The translations under genes were made by a program, and so were the position numbers. Shown here one piece after another: positions 1-11,368 of a DNA stretch of 64,000 nt (position 1 is its first letter; the number at the start of each line of letters is the position of its first letter). The DNA is taken from NCBI GenBank assembly GCA_963281255.1, contig OY725505.1, positions 1,798,001 through 1,862,000 on the forward strand. The letters run 5' to 3'. Origin of the DNA: Aphrocallistes beatrix (Eukaryota; Porifera; Hexactinellida; Sceptrulophora; Aphrocallistidae). The notes beneath the pieces were generated by a model. That model was given only the letters and a program-made list of their open reading frames with translations, made no database searches and had not been told where the DNA came from.

Positions 1-943
1 AGGTATTTTATCCCATTCTCTCCTCAACGACGCCTTAAGAGACTCTATATTGGTGTGGGTTTTAGCACAAGCCTTTGTCTCCAAAATAGACCAGATCGAG
101 TAATCCATTGGATTCAAATCGGGGCTGTAGGGGGGCCATTCCTCCTTGGTAATAAAATCGGGGATATTCTCCTTTAACCATGCCTGGGTGAGTTTCGAGG
201 TGTGGGCAGGTGCACCATCCTGTTGAAATAAAAAAGACTCCCCAGAGAACATGGACTGGCTTAGATCTTTCAGTACAGGCTCTAATATAAGCTCGCGATA
301 CGAGATTGAATTGATTTTAGCTCCTGGTGGAACAAAAACCAGGGATGTCCGACCAATGCCCGAAACCCCAGCCCAAACCAAGACAGAGAGTGGTTTCTGA
401 ACTCGCGCAACGTAATGCAACTCTTCTGGGATTGAATGAGCACTAGATGATATAATTCTGTCATTTTGAGCATTACTAGCTTCTTCTATCGTGAATAATT
501 TCTCGTCTGAAAAAAGAATGTTGTTCATTCCATGAATAGCGTGCCGCTTTAACAGACCCTTGCTCTTAACCAGTCTCTTTCCCTTGATCTTGTCAGTAAG
601 GAAGTGCACCTTCTTCATTTTGAATGATTTCATTCCTAAATGGTCCCTAACGATCCTTTGAACAGATCGGCGAGATATTTTAATGACTGATGCCATTTTA
701 CGCATAGATCGCCGGGGATTTCTTCGAATTTGTTCCCGCACCGTCTTGCGCACCTTTGGGTCACAACAGTACACGGACGTCTACTCCTGGCCCTATCCTC
801 AACATTTCCAGTCTCCAGATATCTCTTAATGGCCCTAACAACAAACATTCTTCTTCCCCTGGGCATTTTTAGCATTTTGGAAATTTCCTTCGGTTTATAC
901 CCGCTTGAAATAATCCAACTACAGCACATCGATCACGCTCCAT
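1..943 (-). pseudogene. Tc1/mariner-type transposase (DD37D), broken
   Basis: Reverse-strand transposase of the Tc1/mariner superfamily, cutting and pasting DNA at TA sites. The start is the ATG at 943 (MERDRCAVVGLF). An N-terminal helix-turn-helix region is followed by a GRPR-like linker, then the catalytic core. FSDEK carries the first Asp, FQQDGAPAHT the second (codon 217-219) and SPDLNPMDY the third (codon 103-105). The second and third are exactly 37 residues apart, the DD37D spacing known for maT-type elements. The C terminus runs off the window. Two single-base losses break it, near 897-903 and near 760, so it is inactive. From FSDEK onward the frame is open to the window edge. Confidence 0.9.
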
Positions 944-1108
944 TAGCTACACAATACTAAAATGAAATTTTATGTGAAAATTACTAATGAAAAACTGATG
1001 TTGAATATTTAGTGATAAAATAAATTTGATTAACTGTCTTATTATCCAAATTAAAATTAAAATTAATGGGTATGAAAAAATGTCACAGAACTTATGGGCC
1101 ACCCTGTA
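1..1108 (-). mobile_element. mariner element, one end at 1108, inserted in family K element
   Basis: The outer end is the inverted repeat at 1081-1108, read on the minus strand as CAGGGTGGCCCATAAGTTC, next to a TA dinucleotide. The other end lies left of the window. Sequence right of 1109 continues a family K repeat (compare 19150-19260), so the mariner landed inside that older element. Confidence 0.85.
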
Positions 1109-1285
1109 TTGAGATTTTAAGTTTAGATGTTAAGAAGAATGTAAAATGAGTTATTAAAAATGAAAATAAGCATTCACAGACATTATTCGCATTTATACTG
1201 CTGATTTAGGCATATTCGAACTAAATATTTACATAAAATAGCAAGAGTACCCTGAATATCCACAAATTTCTTTGAGTCCCCTAAC

Positions 1286-1883
1286 CAGTGTTACCAGATC
1301 ATGAACAAAGCTCATAGATTTGGCCATTTCTATGAACTTTTGGGTTATGGCATGAACTTTGGCATGAACTTTTTTTATAGCATGAACATGGCATGAACTT
1401 TTGTTTTTGGTAAAATTGATTAAAATGTTACCTAAATTGATCAAATATTGTAAGTGAAATATGACTAGAGCTTATTATCAACCTTTAAAAGTCAAAATAG
1501 ACCATACACATAAATACGAAAACGAACGAATACTTACTCCCTTGTATTCAGCATGATTAAAAACTGATTATTATGCGCCCATACTGCAAATATAACTTAT
1601 GTTAATAACCATTCTTGTCTTAATTATTTTGGCATGAACATTGGCAGGAACTTTTCGATTTTGGCATGAACATTGGCATGAACTTTTCAATTTCGGCATG
1701 AACATTGGCATGAACTTTAGATTTTTGGCATGAACTTTTCATTTTTGGCATGTACATTGGCATGAACTTTTCAATTTTGGCATTAACATTGGCATGAACT
1801 TTTGAAGGTAGTGGCATGAACTTTTCATGAACTTTTGAAGGTAAGTGGCATGAACATGTTGGACACACCATCTGGCAACACTG
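1286..1883. mobile_element. hAT-type MITE with internal minisatellite
   Basis: Terminal inverted repeats CAGTGTTACCAGA (left) and TCTGGCAACACTG (right) are bounded by perfect 8-bp direct repeats CCCCTAAC at 1278-1285 and 1884-1891. A CAG start with an 8-bp duplication is typical of hAT. The uninterrupted family K copy at about 19325-19350 provides the empty site. No transposase is present. Confidence 0.88.
1630..1865. repeat. Minisatellite, about 32-bp unit, inside the hAT MITE
   Basis: Tandem units built from GGCATGAACATT plus GGCATGAACTTTTCAATTT, full and half units alternating; a smaller patch sits at 1340-1405. The open frame across it on the minus strand is a repeat artefact. Confidence 0.85.
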
Positions 1884-2343
1884 CCCCTAACCCCGAATAT
1901 TTTGAGATAATTGTAGATAATAATTCATATTCCTAGCACTACGAAGTATAATCTATCAGTTTAGAAAGAATAAAGAGCTTCCAAAAAGTATATTAGGAAG
2001 TTAGAGCGAAAGTCTACGACTTTTAGTTTCCAAGTTAGGATTTTCGAAAAATGCTACGTCATCCATCATATGACAAAAATCTCAAAACTTACATTCCATA
2101 GGATGTAGTGCTATTATTATCAATGAATCGTATATGTACCTCTTAAAAAGTACATTATGAAGTGAGAACTAAGAATTTGGGTTTATATTTACAGAGATAG
2201 AGAGATATCTCTTTTTGGACCCTAAATGGGGGTTTTTGACCGAATCTGGGAGGTCCAAGGCAAGAACTTTCAAAATTATTATCAAAGTCTCCAATTTTTC
2301 TGTACACATTATTAACGACAATTGTATTCATTATTTAGCTTAA

Positions 2344-3318
2344 GGTTGGCCTTTCCTATGGGAATATTGTTTTTAATCAAAAATCAACCAAAAGACCTTT
2401 TTAACCATTTTTAGATACCTAAAGGGGTTCTAAACCTCAATTTCGATTTTCAGAATTTCAAAGCCAATATTTTTCCACTTAGAGCCACTTGAACCACCTG
2501 GTGTCGCCCAAAGAAGGACACATTTTTGTATCATATCAATAACTTCTTTAAACAATGTCAGATCATAATTTGACTGCGGGTCCCTAGCAATGACCAGGAA
2601 TGTGAAAAAATTCCTGACCGTTGCTATGCACGGACATCCAAAAGATTCTCTAACTATGGTCAATATACATATCAAATTGCTGGAAATTCAATGAGGAACA
2701 CGAATTGAGGATTCAAATAATGATTTGACACGGTTAAAAAAAGTTATTGATCTTGGATTCCGGCGGACACTATTGTATGTGGCTATTTTTGGGGGCCTAG
2801 CCATCAATGACCACTTATTCACACTTTTGACGGTAAAAATTTTCCATATACCATATTTTGTTTAGTACTGCTATAAGTTGTCGAATATGGATATTTGTAT
2901 GCTATTTAATAATCTAAAGCAGTTATATACGGATGGATATTGAGGGGCATATATAAATATTTTTTAAAACCTATTTTCTGGGACTTTTTTTTCAGCAATT
3001 ATAAAGTTGATAACTTTTTGAAAATTCAACCTAGGGACGAAAACTCAACGGTTTCTGATAGATCTCAAAGAGTAGAACATAAACAGACATAATTTTGATA
3101 TTAGGAATAAAAAGAGAATTATAAAAAAAATAGTGTCAAAATTACTAAAAATAAAATACCTCGGGTGTTTTGGTGTGAATTTTTAACAATTTTCAAAATT
3201 TTGAAAATCTGTCTGTTCATTAGTTAGATTATCGATTTATGAATGAATTTGAAAAGTTTCTAAAAGATTGTAAGAATATTGTTTCATATTTTTTCTTTGT
3301 AAAATGACCAAATTTTTT
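2344..3318. mobile_element. Family G (TTAA) element, truncated copy
   Basis: Begins GGTTGGCCTTTCCTATGGG directly after TTAA (2340-2343) and matches 21384-24393 internally. The far inverted repeat is missing, so the copy is cut at about 3318, where family K sequence resumes (GCCACATTTGGATAC). Non-coding. Confidence 0.65.
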
Positions 3319-4065
3319 ATAGCCACATTTGGATACATATTTAATGATTAGATTCGCCATTTTCTAATATATTCAAAGTTCTCCATATAATTTGTATTAC
3401 AATCAAATCAATGATAAGTCGAGAAATATTTATTTTTTGACAAAGGAATGTTTGTGGAACATATATATTTTCGCATATATCCTTTCATTAAAAGATTATA
3501 ATATATTAATTATCTTCAATATTTTTTAAGATATGATATCGGCCTCTTTCGGGACCATAGAGATATTATGCCCGAACTTTACCTATAGTAAGCGAAATAT
3601 CACGAACAAATGGTCGGACCCGAACAAATCTTTTTTTCAAACAATCAGAATTTTATTTCTGATCCAGTGATCGCTAAATATCTGATCTCAAACAAACGAT
3701 TTCTCGAGCATTATACAAATGAACTCCCTTATAGAGCTATTATGTTTCGATTTTATCTGGCCATTCTTCTAAATCTTTGTGTTATATAATCTCCAATGGT
3801 TCCAAAACAATGTTATGGTCCATATCATTAAAAAAAATATCAAATAAGTTAAAAACTAATTGGTGAATGCGTCAAAAACCTCCAATAATTTTTCAATTTT
3901 TAGGAACGCTAAACTTTAGGGAGTTAACTCATAAAATTCAAAATAAATACCGTCCCACTAGTACTATCAGATGGTAGACCGCACAGTAATACAATGAAAT
4001 TAACAATAAAAAATTTTGCCGTTCTTTTTTACGGCATGCAAAGTTTTCGAGGGCGGTATCCTTAA

Positions 4066-4673
4066 ATATACATTATGCTCAAAGACACCTCATCTGGCGA
4101 TTTTTAAAAATTGTCCACGTCAAAAACCTTAAAGTGTTTCCTGTTTCCCAATAAACAAAAAATGCTCCCAATCGACCATTCATTCTTTCTCTAGATCTAT
4201 GATGATAATTCAACCTTTTTCCATTTTAAACAATTTGGCCTTATTCCAATTTTGAAAATTCGATCTTATTCCATCCAGTCTTGGAATAATTCGGCATTAT
4301 TGATTTTGAATATTCGGTCTTATTCCATTTTTTCAATAATTCGGCCTTATCCCTTTTTGAAAATTCGACCTTTTCAATCATCCCTTCAAATCGTTCCTAC
4401 TTTTTCTCCGAAGTTTAGTTAAAATTTTAGTTTCTGATAATAAACCATTAGTAATGCTCTTAAAACACTAATACGTAGGCTATAGGCTCCAAGTTTTAGT
4501 CTTCCTAGCACCTTAGTCATTACTTTAGTCATTATGTCACATAACCACCAAATTTATTATTCTGGGGCTGGGTCTGTCCTTCCCTACGTTTGGTACTATT
4601 ATTTGTGTTTTCCAAATCTTAGCTTTTATATTAATTAAGAATTAATTACATTGGAGATGTGAGTTATTACAAA
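4066..4673. other. No gene seen
   Basis: AT-rich sequence with short direct repeats of an 'ATTCGGYCTTATTCCATTTT' type at about 4215-4375. Nothing else was recognised. Confidence 0.4.
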
Positions 4674-4738
4674 CAAGCGCGCTTCGCTTGCTTCGCTGCG
4701 CGGCTGGCAGACACTTTCGGCGGTCTCTTGGGACTATG
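4674..4738 (-). mobile_element. HelA 3' end fragment
   Basis: Starts A|CAAGCGCGCTTCGCTTGC, the reverse complement of the HelA 3' terminus, with the GCCGCGCAGCG segment and part of the GACAC hairpin. About 65 bp remain. Confidence 0.8.
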
Positions 4739-4914
4739 TCATTAAAGTGAGCAAAGAAAATAAAAACGCTCTGGGGTAAACGCTGATTTCGTATGAACTA
4801 TGAACTGAAATCTCCCCATTAGGATTTCCAATCATAATTTTAGTGAACTAATTGTTGTAATTTCTATTATATTGCTTTATTTATTTATTTATTTATTAGA
4901 TTGAAACAATCAAT

Positions 4915-5904
4915 ATGTTCTCCATTTTGGCATTTTTCACATTTTTTATTCATATTGGTGCTCAAGATTCTCTCATCATATTGCCGAATTCTTCTGTACA
5001 TTTAAATTGCAGTTTACTTGATTCTTCGTGCTTACATCCTAGTTGGAAAATTGGTGGAGAATTTTTTTCTTATTATAGCTTATCTAATTCACTAGTCCAT
5101 GACCATTTTGTGGATGCAGATGATTTATTAATAATTGATAATATCGGTTCTGAAAATAATGAAACAAAGATCATGTGTGTTTCCTTAGAACTTAATAATC
5201 AAACGAACTCGTTTTCTGTAATAAATGGTCCTGAAACCAAACTAATTGTAGCAGCAATACCAGATCGTCCCGAGAGGCCTGATATTATGCTTTCTATCGG
5301 CTGTACTGTTATTATTCAATGGAATTCTCCATTTGACAATCATAAGCCTATAAAATATTATATAATATCATTGGTTAATGATATTTCTTCTTCTTTTTTC
5401 AACGTTTCATCAATGAATACTAATTATGCGATATCTCATTTAACTGGCGGATTTATGTATTATGTATCTATTGCTGCAGGAAATGAGGTTGGTATTGGCA
5501 TGTATTCCATGACCTCGAATTTTGAATTCCCCAAACAGGCTCCTGTACCAATTTGTGATGTAATTTCTACAAACCTTAACTCTATTATACTATCCTGGAA
5601 TTTACCTGCGAACAGTATCTCTGATGAAACTTTATATAATGTTACATTTGTGATTAACTATTCTGGTGGGAGTGAAGAAGGATTAGAAATTACTACTGAT
5701 TCAACTGTATCTTTGCAATCTTTAATTCAAAATACTCAATATATAATCAATGTTACTTCAATTGTTCCAGATTTTATCAACTGCATTCAAAATTCAACCT
5801 GTACACTCTTTGTTACAACTTTGGCCAATTCTGCATTTGGAAAAAATATCGACTTCTTGAGTTTAATCATCACCTTTCTCCTGTATATGCTGTTATCTTT
5901 TTAA
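4915..5904 (+). CDS. Secreted/GPI-type Ig plus fibronectin III surface protein
   Basis: A 329-residue single-exon protein. Residues 1-17 form a signal peptide ending IGAQ. Residues about 18-110 resemble an Ig-like fold with one cysteine near 32 and another near 84. Two fibronectin type III domains follow, about 113-207 (beginning IPDRPERPDI) and 208-305 (beginning APVPICDV, with ILSWNLP). The last 19 residues are hydrophobic with no cytoplasmic tail, fitting a GPI-anchor signal or a terminal membrane segment. Many N-X-S/T sites fit an extracellular location. A pyrimidine/T-rich stretch ending TTAG just upstream could be a 3' splice site for a 5' UTR exon. Role is probably adhesion or recognition; ligand unknown. 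No close orthologue is recognised. Confidence 0.85.
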   Translation: MFSILAFFTFFIHIGAQDSLIILPNSSVHLNCSLLDSSCLHPSWKIGGEFFSYYSLSNSLVHDHFVDADDLLIIDNIGSENNETKIMCVSLELNNQTNSFSVINGPETKLIVAAIPDRPERPDIMLSIGCTVIIQWNSPFDNHKPIKYYIISLVNDISSSFFNVSSMNTNYAISHLTGGFMYYVSIAAGNEVGIGMYSMTSNFEFPKQAPVPICDVISTNLNSIILSWNLPANSISDETLYNVTFVINYSGGSEEGLEITTDSTVSLQSLIQNTQYIINVTSIVPDFINCIQNSTCTLFVTTLANSAFGKNIDFLSLIITFLLYMLLSF

Positions 5905-7516
5905 TTTATTCCAGTTGACTAAATTTGTATATTTTGAGAGTTTATAAATTTACATACTATCTGCATGACCATGTTTTATCATTTTATTCAGTAATAAGAT
6001 GCATTATTAGATTATTATACATTTATTTTTTTTAGTTTTCGTAAATTTAATTCATTGTTTGTTTATTTCGTAGATGAACATTAGAGAATGTTCTGGAACG
6101 GTTTCTTTTTTTAAAAGTACTATGTACTCGATTATAACCTAATCATGAACCAATATAGTATAATTAATTGTTCTAAAAGAATGCTCTTATCTATTGGTAC
6201 ACTGTTCTTTTAACAATTAGGAACATTATTTCAATCATTCGGATGGTGGTGGTTTATCAATAATGATTACGTACTTGGTTTGCGATATGAGTTGATGCTC
6301 AATTTTTCTAACCTCAGATAATCTGAACAAGTGCTAAATAGTGTCAAATTTTACTTCTATAAGTGAATTTTTATAGCTAATGATTCTTTCCATTTATCTA
6401 CTTCATTCTTACGTTATTCACAGATATATTGACTGATAAATAATCCCTTATTTAGAATGTAGTATGTTGTGCTAAAAAGTAATAATCTCCCTGACTGCTA
6501 TTTGAGGATGCACAATTATATTTATAGATCAAGCGTCAATTCGTCAACACAGGCCTTGCGTTTCACCCCCTTTAGGCTTTGCAATTAGCTGACTCTTTTG
6601 CCAATTTTGTATTGATTAACCTTTTAGCCATTTAGAAACGAGGTTTGATATGTCTACTGAGACATTCTCAATCCAGAAAGAAATCTATGCATTCTGGGTG
6701 ACATATTACATAGTAACCGCGGTTATTTTAGACCATAATAAAATATTCAAGCGAGTGCAAGCTGTTATATTTTTAAAGTATTACAGTTCTTGGATTTCAT
6801 AAAGTTGTAATTCATCGACTTTCAAAAGTTTCAATTAATTAATCTTTTGAGATTTGGAATGATACCTTCCTTACTAATCTCCTTTTGGTACTATTCATCT
6901 TAAATATAAAAAATGTGTTAGTCGACAGAATGACAGCACAGCTCTATTATGTGACTTTTAAGAAACGAATTGATATTAGAATATATCTAGAAGTATATAT
7001 TTCGAGCTTTTAAATTTGAAATCTGAATGCTAGATACATTATGAAATGCCATCTAGTAATAATTGATATCTCGTTTGATGAATTTATTTGCATGATATAA
7101 TGCTTTGATTGCATTATAAACAATTTTTTATATACCAATCAATCATATGCCAAATTTAATGATTCATTATGATTTATTCAAATGCTTTGAGTTGTATCTC
7201 ATCCCAATTAGCCAATAAATATAATCCAATTGTAATGTCAAATATCTGGATTCTGATTATATTTTAGCACCTTTAAGTGAAAAGGTGTAAAGATTTTGCA
7301 GATTTTGCACTCGGGTTCAAATCTCCAATAATCTAAGAAGGAGAGTAAACGAGTTCGAAGATCATATAGTAAGGATTTTAGTGTAGAACACGATAATGTA
7401 AAGATAAATTAGGTATATCTGTTACTGATTGAATTCTATCGACGCCATAAATATAGTAGTACATTGTATTATTACTATTTGTAAGGGATAATATTAGGGT
7501 GTATGAACACTTGGTT
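5905..7516. other. No gene seen
   Basis: AT-rich sequence downstream of the Ig/FN3 gene. No convincing ORF, repeat end or RNA gene was found. Confidence 0.4.
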
Positions 7517-7524
7517 AGGCAGTG

Positions 7525-7675
7525 CAGGGGCCGTCCCATGGGGGGGAGCCCGAGTTTGATTCTGCAGCCCCATATTTCATTCGACCACCTCTGCAAAATC
7601 ATGAGAAGGGTCCCTGATTTTTTTGCGTTGGCCCCGCCTCGCCCCTGGTTTAGAAAATTATTGTGACCGCCCCTG
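7525..7675. mobile_element. Short hAT-like MITE (151 bp)
   Basis: Ends CAGGGGCCGTC and GACCGCCCCTG are inverted repeats. Flanks AGGCAGTG (7517-7524) and ATGTAGTG (7676-7683) agree at six of eight positions, fitting an aged 8-bp duplication. The interior is much more GC-rich than its surroundings. Confidence 0.65.
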
Positions 7676-8313
7676 ATGTAGTGTCTAAGTTTGTAATTTT
7701 AAACAACTATTTCAAATGATAATTCAATAAACATACCATAATTGAGAGATAATAATTTAATATATTACGAATACATCTAAATGTGTCTTAGCAGAACGTA
7801 AGCATGTCCATTGTTCAGAGACGGTATCTAACTTCTTCAAAATGCGAGATCTTTTTCACCAGCTGACTACATCTTGTATTCTGCTACTCTATAGAACATA
7901 CCAAGAAATTATAGGTTCCAAGTAAGTAGGCATAGAATACAGAAATTAAATAAAATTTTTCAACAATCGCATTTAGGTACATTTGAAAATCATCATAGAT
8001 TTGTTATTTTTAACCTAATTTGCAAAAAAATATTCCCAGTGACGTTTGTAAGCTTCTGATGGATAAATAAATACATACACCACAAGACTAAGACTTTTAT
8101 CTCCATAATTGACAATCGGACGCGTCTATTGTGAAATCCATGGACGAATCAATAATGTTTTGAATTTAATTGCATTAATTCAGTTCGTTCGCCAAATCTC
8201 CATTCCCACTTAGGCTCATATTACTTAAATTCGATGTAGCATGCGAGTTCAAATTCCGAAATATCAATTTGTCACAATCTTTATATCCCAACTACCAAAT
8301 GTAAAGCCTACCC

Positions 8314-8361
8314 TCACAAAGTGTCCGCCAGCCGCGCAGCGCAAGCAAGCGAAGCGCGATT
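8314..8361 (+). mobile_element. HelA 3' end fragment
   Basis: AAAGTGTCCGCCAGCC followed by GCGCAGCGCAAGCAAGCG, in forward orientation. The final CTTG is mutated (GCGCGATTC). It faces away from the Ig/FN3 gene, mirroring the fragment at 4674. Confidence 0.8.
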
Positions 8362-8648
8362 CTTCTTTAGTAAACACTAAGTTTCTAAGCGAAAATTAGA
8401 ATGCTTACATTAATACTTATTATTCAATAGCTCACTAAATGTCCGACTCTGTAACTTGCAAAATTTAAGATATCACTCTGATTAAGCATATTATATCGAC
8501 AGATGGAAAGAAGAAAGTCTATCTTGGGTTTTAGTATGGTAAGATTTCTAACGTTTCATTATTCTGTCAATATCTTGAAATTGAACTAGCTCTTGAATTG
8601 CCATTTTTGTACTTTTTCACGCATTTTGTTAAATTCATTTCAGAAGAT

Positions 8649-8861
8649 TTAGGCTGACGTTTCCCAGTTTGCTTTCAGCTCTTTAGCACGTACAGAATGA
8701 ACCAGTTTGGCCGGGGCTTCCATAACAGGCACGAGGAGTTTCATTGTCTGGAATTTATCTAAATTGATCTGTCCCGAATTTTCCAAAATTCGGATGCTAG
8801 CTCTCCCAGTATAATTACCCACGCGATACTGTTTCGCAGGACCTACAAGCAGTTCAATCCG
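8649..8861 (-). pseudogene. Unrecognised ORF fragment
   Basis: An open frame of about 70 codons ending in a stop at 8649, beginning after a stop near 8862. It contains RIELLVGPAKQYRVGNYTG and ends KELKANWETSA. It is GC-richer than its neighbours and looks like real former coding sequence, but I cannot name the family. It sits just left of a Harbinger Myb fragment on the opposite strand. Confidence 0.4.
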
Positions 8862-8929
8862 TTATAAATCGAAGTTTTCTTTTATTCATCATTGTATCAC
8901 TACTGGATACCTTGTGCTGTAATCTTAAT

Positions 8930-9056
8930 TTTATTTCAGAAAATTTGAGAGGTTCAGGAAATTTTGCTGACAAAAACAAAAGGAGAAAGCAAATCTGGAG
9001 AGACATTGCAGCCAAACTCAATTTGGTACATGGCAATAGCAGAGCTCTTTTATAGG
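8930..9056 (+). pseudogene. Harbinger Myb-like gene fragment
   Basis: Encodes GSGNFADKNKRRKQIWRDIA and AAKLNLVHGNSRAL, the second half of the Myb/SANT-like domain found intact-ish at 16827 and 22324. It is followed by a stop. This fragment keeps the reading frame that the 16.9 kb copy has lost, so it helps locate that copy's frameshifts. Confidence 0.8.
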
Positions 9057-9606
9057 ATGTTGGTAGAGTCGCACTTACATTGCCACTGAGATAATCAGAA
9101 ACTAGGCCCTTGGATTAATTCTGTTAATATTAATCTTCCTATCACTGAGTTGTCAACCATTTAATCGTGCTAGATGGAGGGTATTTATTTTAATGAACCC
9201 CTAAAGTTTAGCGTTACTAAAAATGATAATTATTAGAGGTTTTGTGAAGCATTCATCGATCAGTTTTAAACTTATTTGATATTTTTTTAATGATTTGGAC
9301 CTCAACATTGTCTTGTCCACTTTTGAGATAATATAACACGAATATTTAGAAGAAAAACCAATATAATTCAATCAAAGTAGCTCTATAAGGGATTTCATAT
9401 CTATAATGCTCGGGAAATGGTCGGCCTGATCTATGATTTAGCGACGATTGTATCAGAAATAAAATTCCAATCATTTTAAAAAGTATTTGTTCAGATCAAA
9501 CCATCTGTTCGTGAGTAATCGCTTTTTATTGGTAAAGTTCGGGTATAATATAATACCTCTTTGTCCCGAAAGAAGCTGATGTAATTTCTCATAACTATAT
9601 ATATTA

Positions 9607-10508
9607 TCTTATATATTAAAACGCTAGGATTTTTTTTTGTGTGTTTGTCCGAATTGATTGATGAATTGGCAAGTCGTAGGGATATGAAAATTGGCATGTA
9701 GGTGTCAAATGAAATGACAACGATTAAGTTCAAAGATCTAAGCGAAATTTTCACACCTCTGCAAAAAAATAGAGAACAATTTTTCACATATTTTCTATAC
9801 AAAATATATGACTACACTTTCACAATGGAAATCATTGTACGGCACTACTTTATATTGTCATTGTTATTAATACTTCAAAGCCACAACTTATGTTTGATAT
9901 CTTAAATGTATCATAATGTATAGCAATAAAAAAGTTTATGTGCTTATTTTCACACCATTATATACATATTTTCACACCATTTAACGAATTTTGAAAAATA
10001 TCCTTGAGACTCTCTTCCAACGGGTGACATGGGGCTTTTAGGGGTGTAGAATTCGAATATTATATTTTCAGGTCGATATGATAAAATATTTGTTTACTTT
10101 TGTTTATATTAGATACATAAAGTAAACAGATCTCAAAAATATGCTAGAAACTTGCTTTCTACTGTTGACATGGAGTTTTAAGGGCTGTAGATTTCGAAAA
10201 TCATATTTTGAGTAAACGATAATTAATTTTTTAAATTTGTTTGCAATACTATATGCATAAAGTAAACAAATTAAGATAGGCTAGAGACCAGCTTCCAACT
10301 GTTGACATGCGGTTTTTAGTGGTGTAGATTTAGAATATTATATTTCGGATCCATATGAGAAATTTTTCGTTAACTTTTGTTCACAATATTTATATAAAGC
10401 AAAAAAAAAACAAATTAGGTTAGATTAAGTAACTCCAGGCGCCCACAGGGCGACTCTGCAGACATGCAGGTCTTCAAGCCTCACTGCGCAAGCAAGCGAA
10501 CGCGCTTG
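9607..10508 (+). mobile_element. HelB Helitron-like element, full length (902 bp)
   Basis: Starts A|TCTTATATATTAAAACG and ends GCGCGCTTG|T, inside a family K copy. The TC start, A/T insertion site, absence of a target duplication and GC-rich 3' end are Helitron-like; the canonical end would be CTRR, so CTTG is a variant. The 3' end is shared with HelA while the body differs. Non-coding. Confidence 0.7.
9990..10430. repeat. Tandem repeat inside HelB, unit about 135 bp
   Basis: Three to four degenerate units, each with TAGAGAC, CTTCCAACGGTTGACATGGG, GGGGTGTAGATTTCGAATAT and a TAAAGTAAACAAATT tail. The same array is in the copy at 62624. Confidence 0.75.
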
Positions 10509-11368
10509 TCTATTATAATTTTAAATGAAATGATATATACGACAATATATAGGTTCCTCAAACATCTCTAAATATGTCTCGACTTATCATTGACTCAAGT
10601 GTAATACTAATTCTATGGAGAACTTTGAAATCTTATAAATGACGAATCAAATCATGAAATGTGTCCAAATATGGTTTTTAGGCTAAACAATCGATTCAAT
10701 TGTCGTTACTAATGTGTACAGGAGAATGGTGCACTTTTCATTATTATTGTTATGGCCTTGGAGCTCCCAGTTTCGGTCAAAAACCCCTATTTAGGATCCA
10801 AAAAGTGATATCTCCCTATCTCTAGCATATATAAGCCCAAATTATTAGTTCTCAATCCTAATATTCTTTTTATCACGGTATATATATGATTCATTGGTAA
10901 TCACTGCACTCTATCCTATGGGATGTTAAGTTTTAGATCTTTATCATGTAATGACGTTGCATTTTTCGAAAATCCTAACTTGGAAACTAAAAGGCGCAGA
11001 CTTTCGTTCTAGCATCCTAATATACTTTTAGAAGCTCTTTATTCATTCTAACCATATGGATTATACTTTGTAGTGCTAGGAATATGAATTCAATTTTCCA
11101 GTGTAATTTTGCTATTTTGCCCAAAATTTGACTGGACTATATCATCACTATAGATACCTCTGAATGCTTTTATTAATCCTTAATAACTCATTTTACATTA
11201 TTCTTAACATTTAAACTCAATTTACCATTCGGCAGAGTGTCCAAATATCCCGATTTTGCTTTAAAACCCCGAATCCTTAAACAACTTTGGTCGGGATGGG
11301 AAAATCCCATTTTGCATTAATAGTCGAATTTCAGTAATATAAAGTGCGCAATAGTCTGTAAATATTAA

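Larger units (their letters stand above)
1109..4061. mobile_element. Family K (TTAA-flanked) element, copy A
   Basis: Degenerate non-coding element similar to 18594-20513. Its right end is GGGCGGTATCC at 4051-4061 followed directly by TTAA (4062-4065). TTAA duplications with a GG start are known for Kolobok/T2 elements; piggyBac also uses TTAA but normally starts CCC. This copy is interrupted by the mariner on its left, a hAT-type MITE at 1286-1883 and a family G fragment at about 2344-3318. No coding potential was seen. Confidence 0.65.
9125..11218. mobile_element. Family K element, copy C (split by HelB)
   Basis: Matches copies B and D on both sides of 9607-10508. Neither terminus is intact. 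Continuity of the K sequence across the insertion, with A on one side and T on the other, shows that HelB inserted without duplicating its target. Confidence 0.65.

Noticed and set aside
282..473. Separate small gene on the minus strand
   Set aside because: It is the wrong frame of the DD37D transposase; the true frame is open through the same interval.
1620..1871. Met/Pro/Lys/Ser-rich repeat protein
   Set aside because: Shadow of the GGCATGAAC minisatellite inside a MITE.
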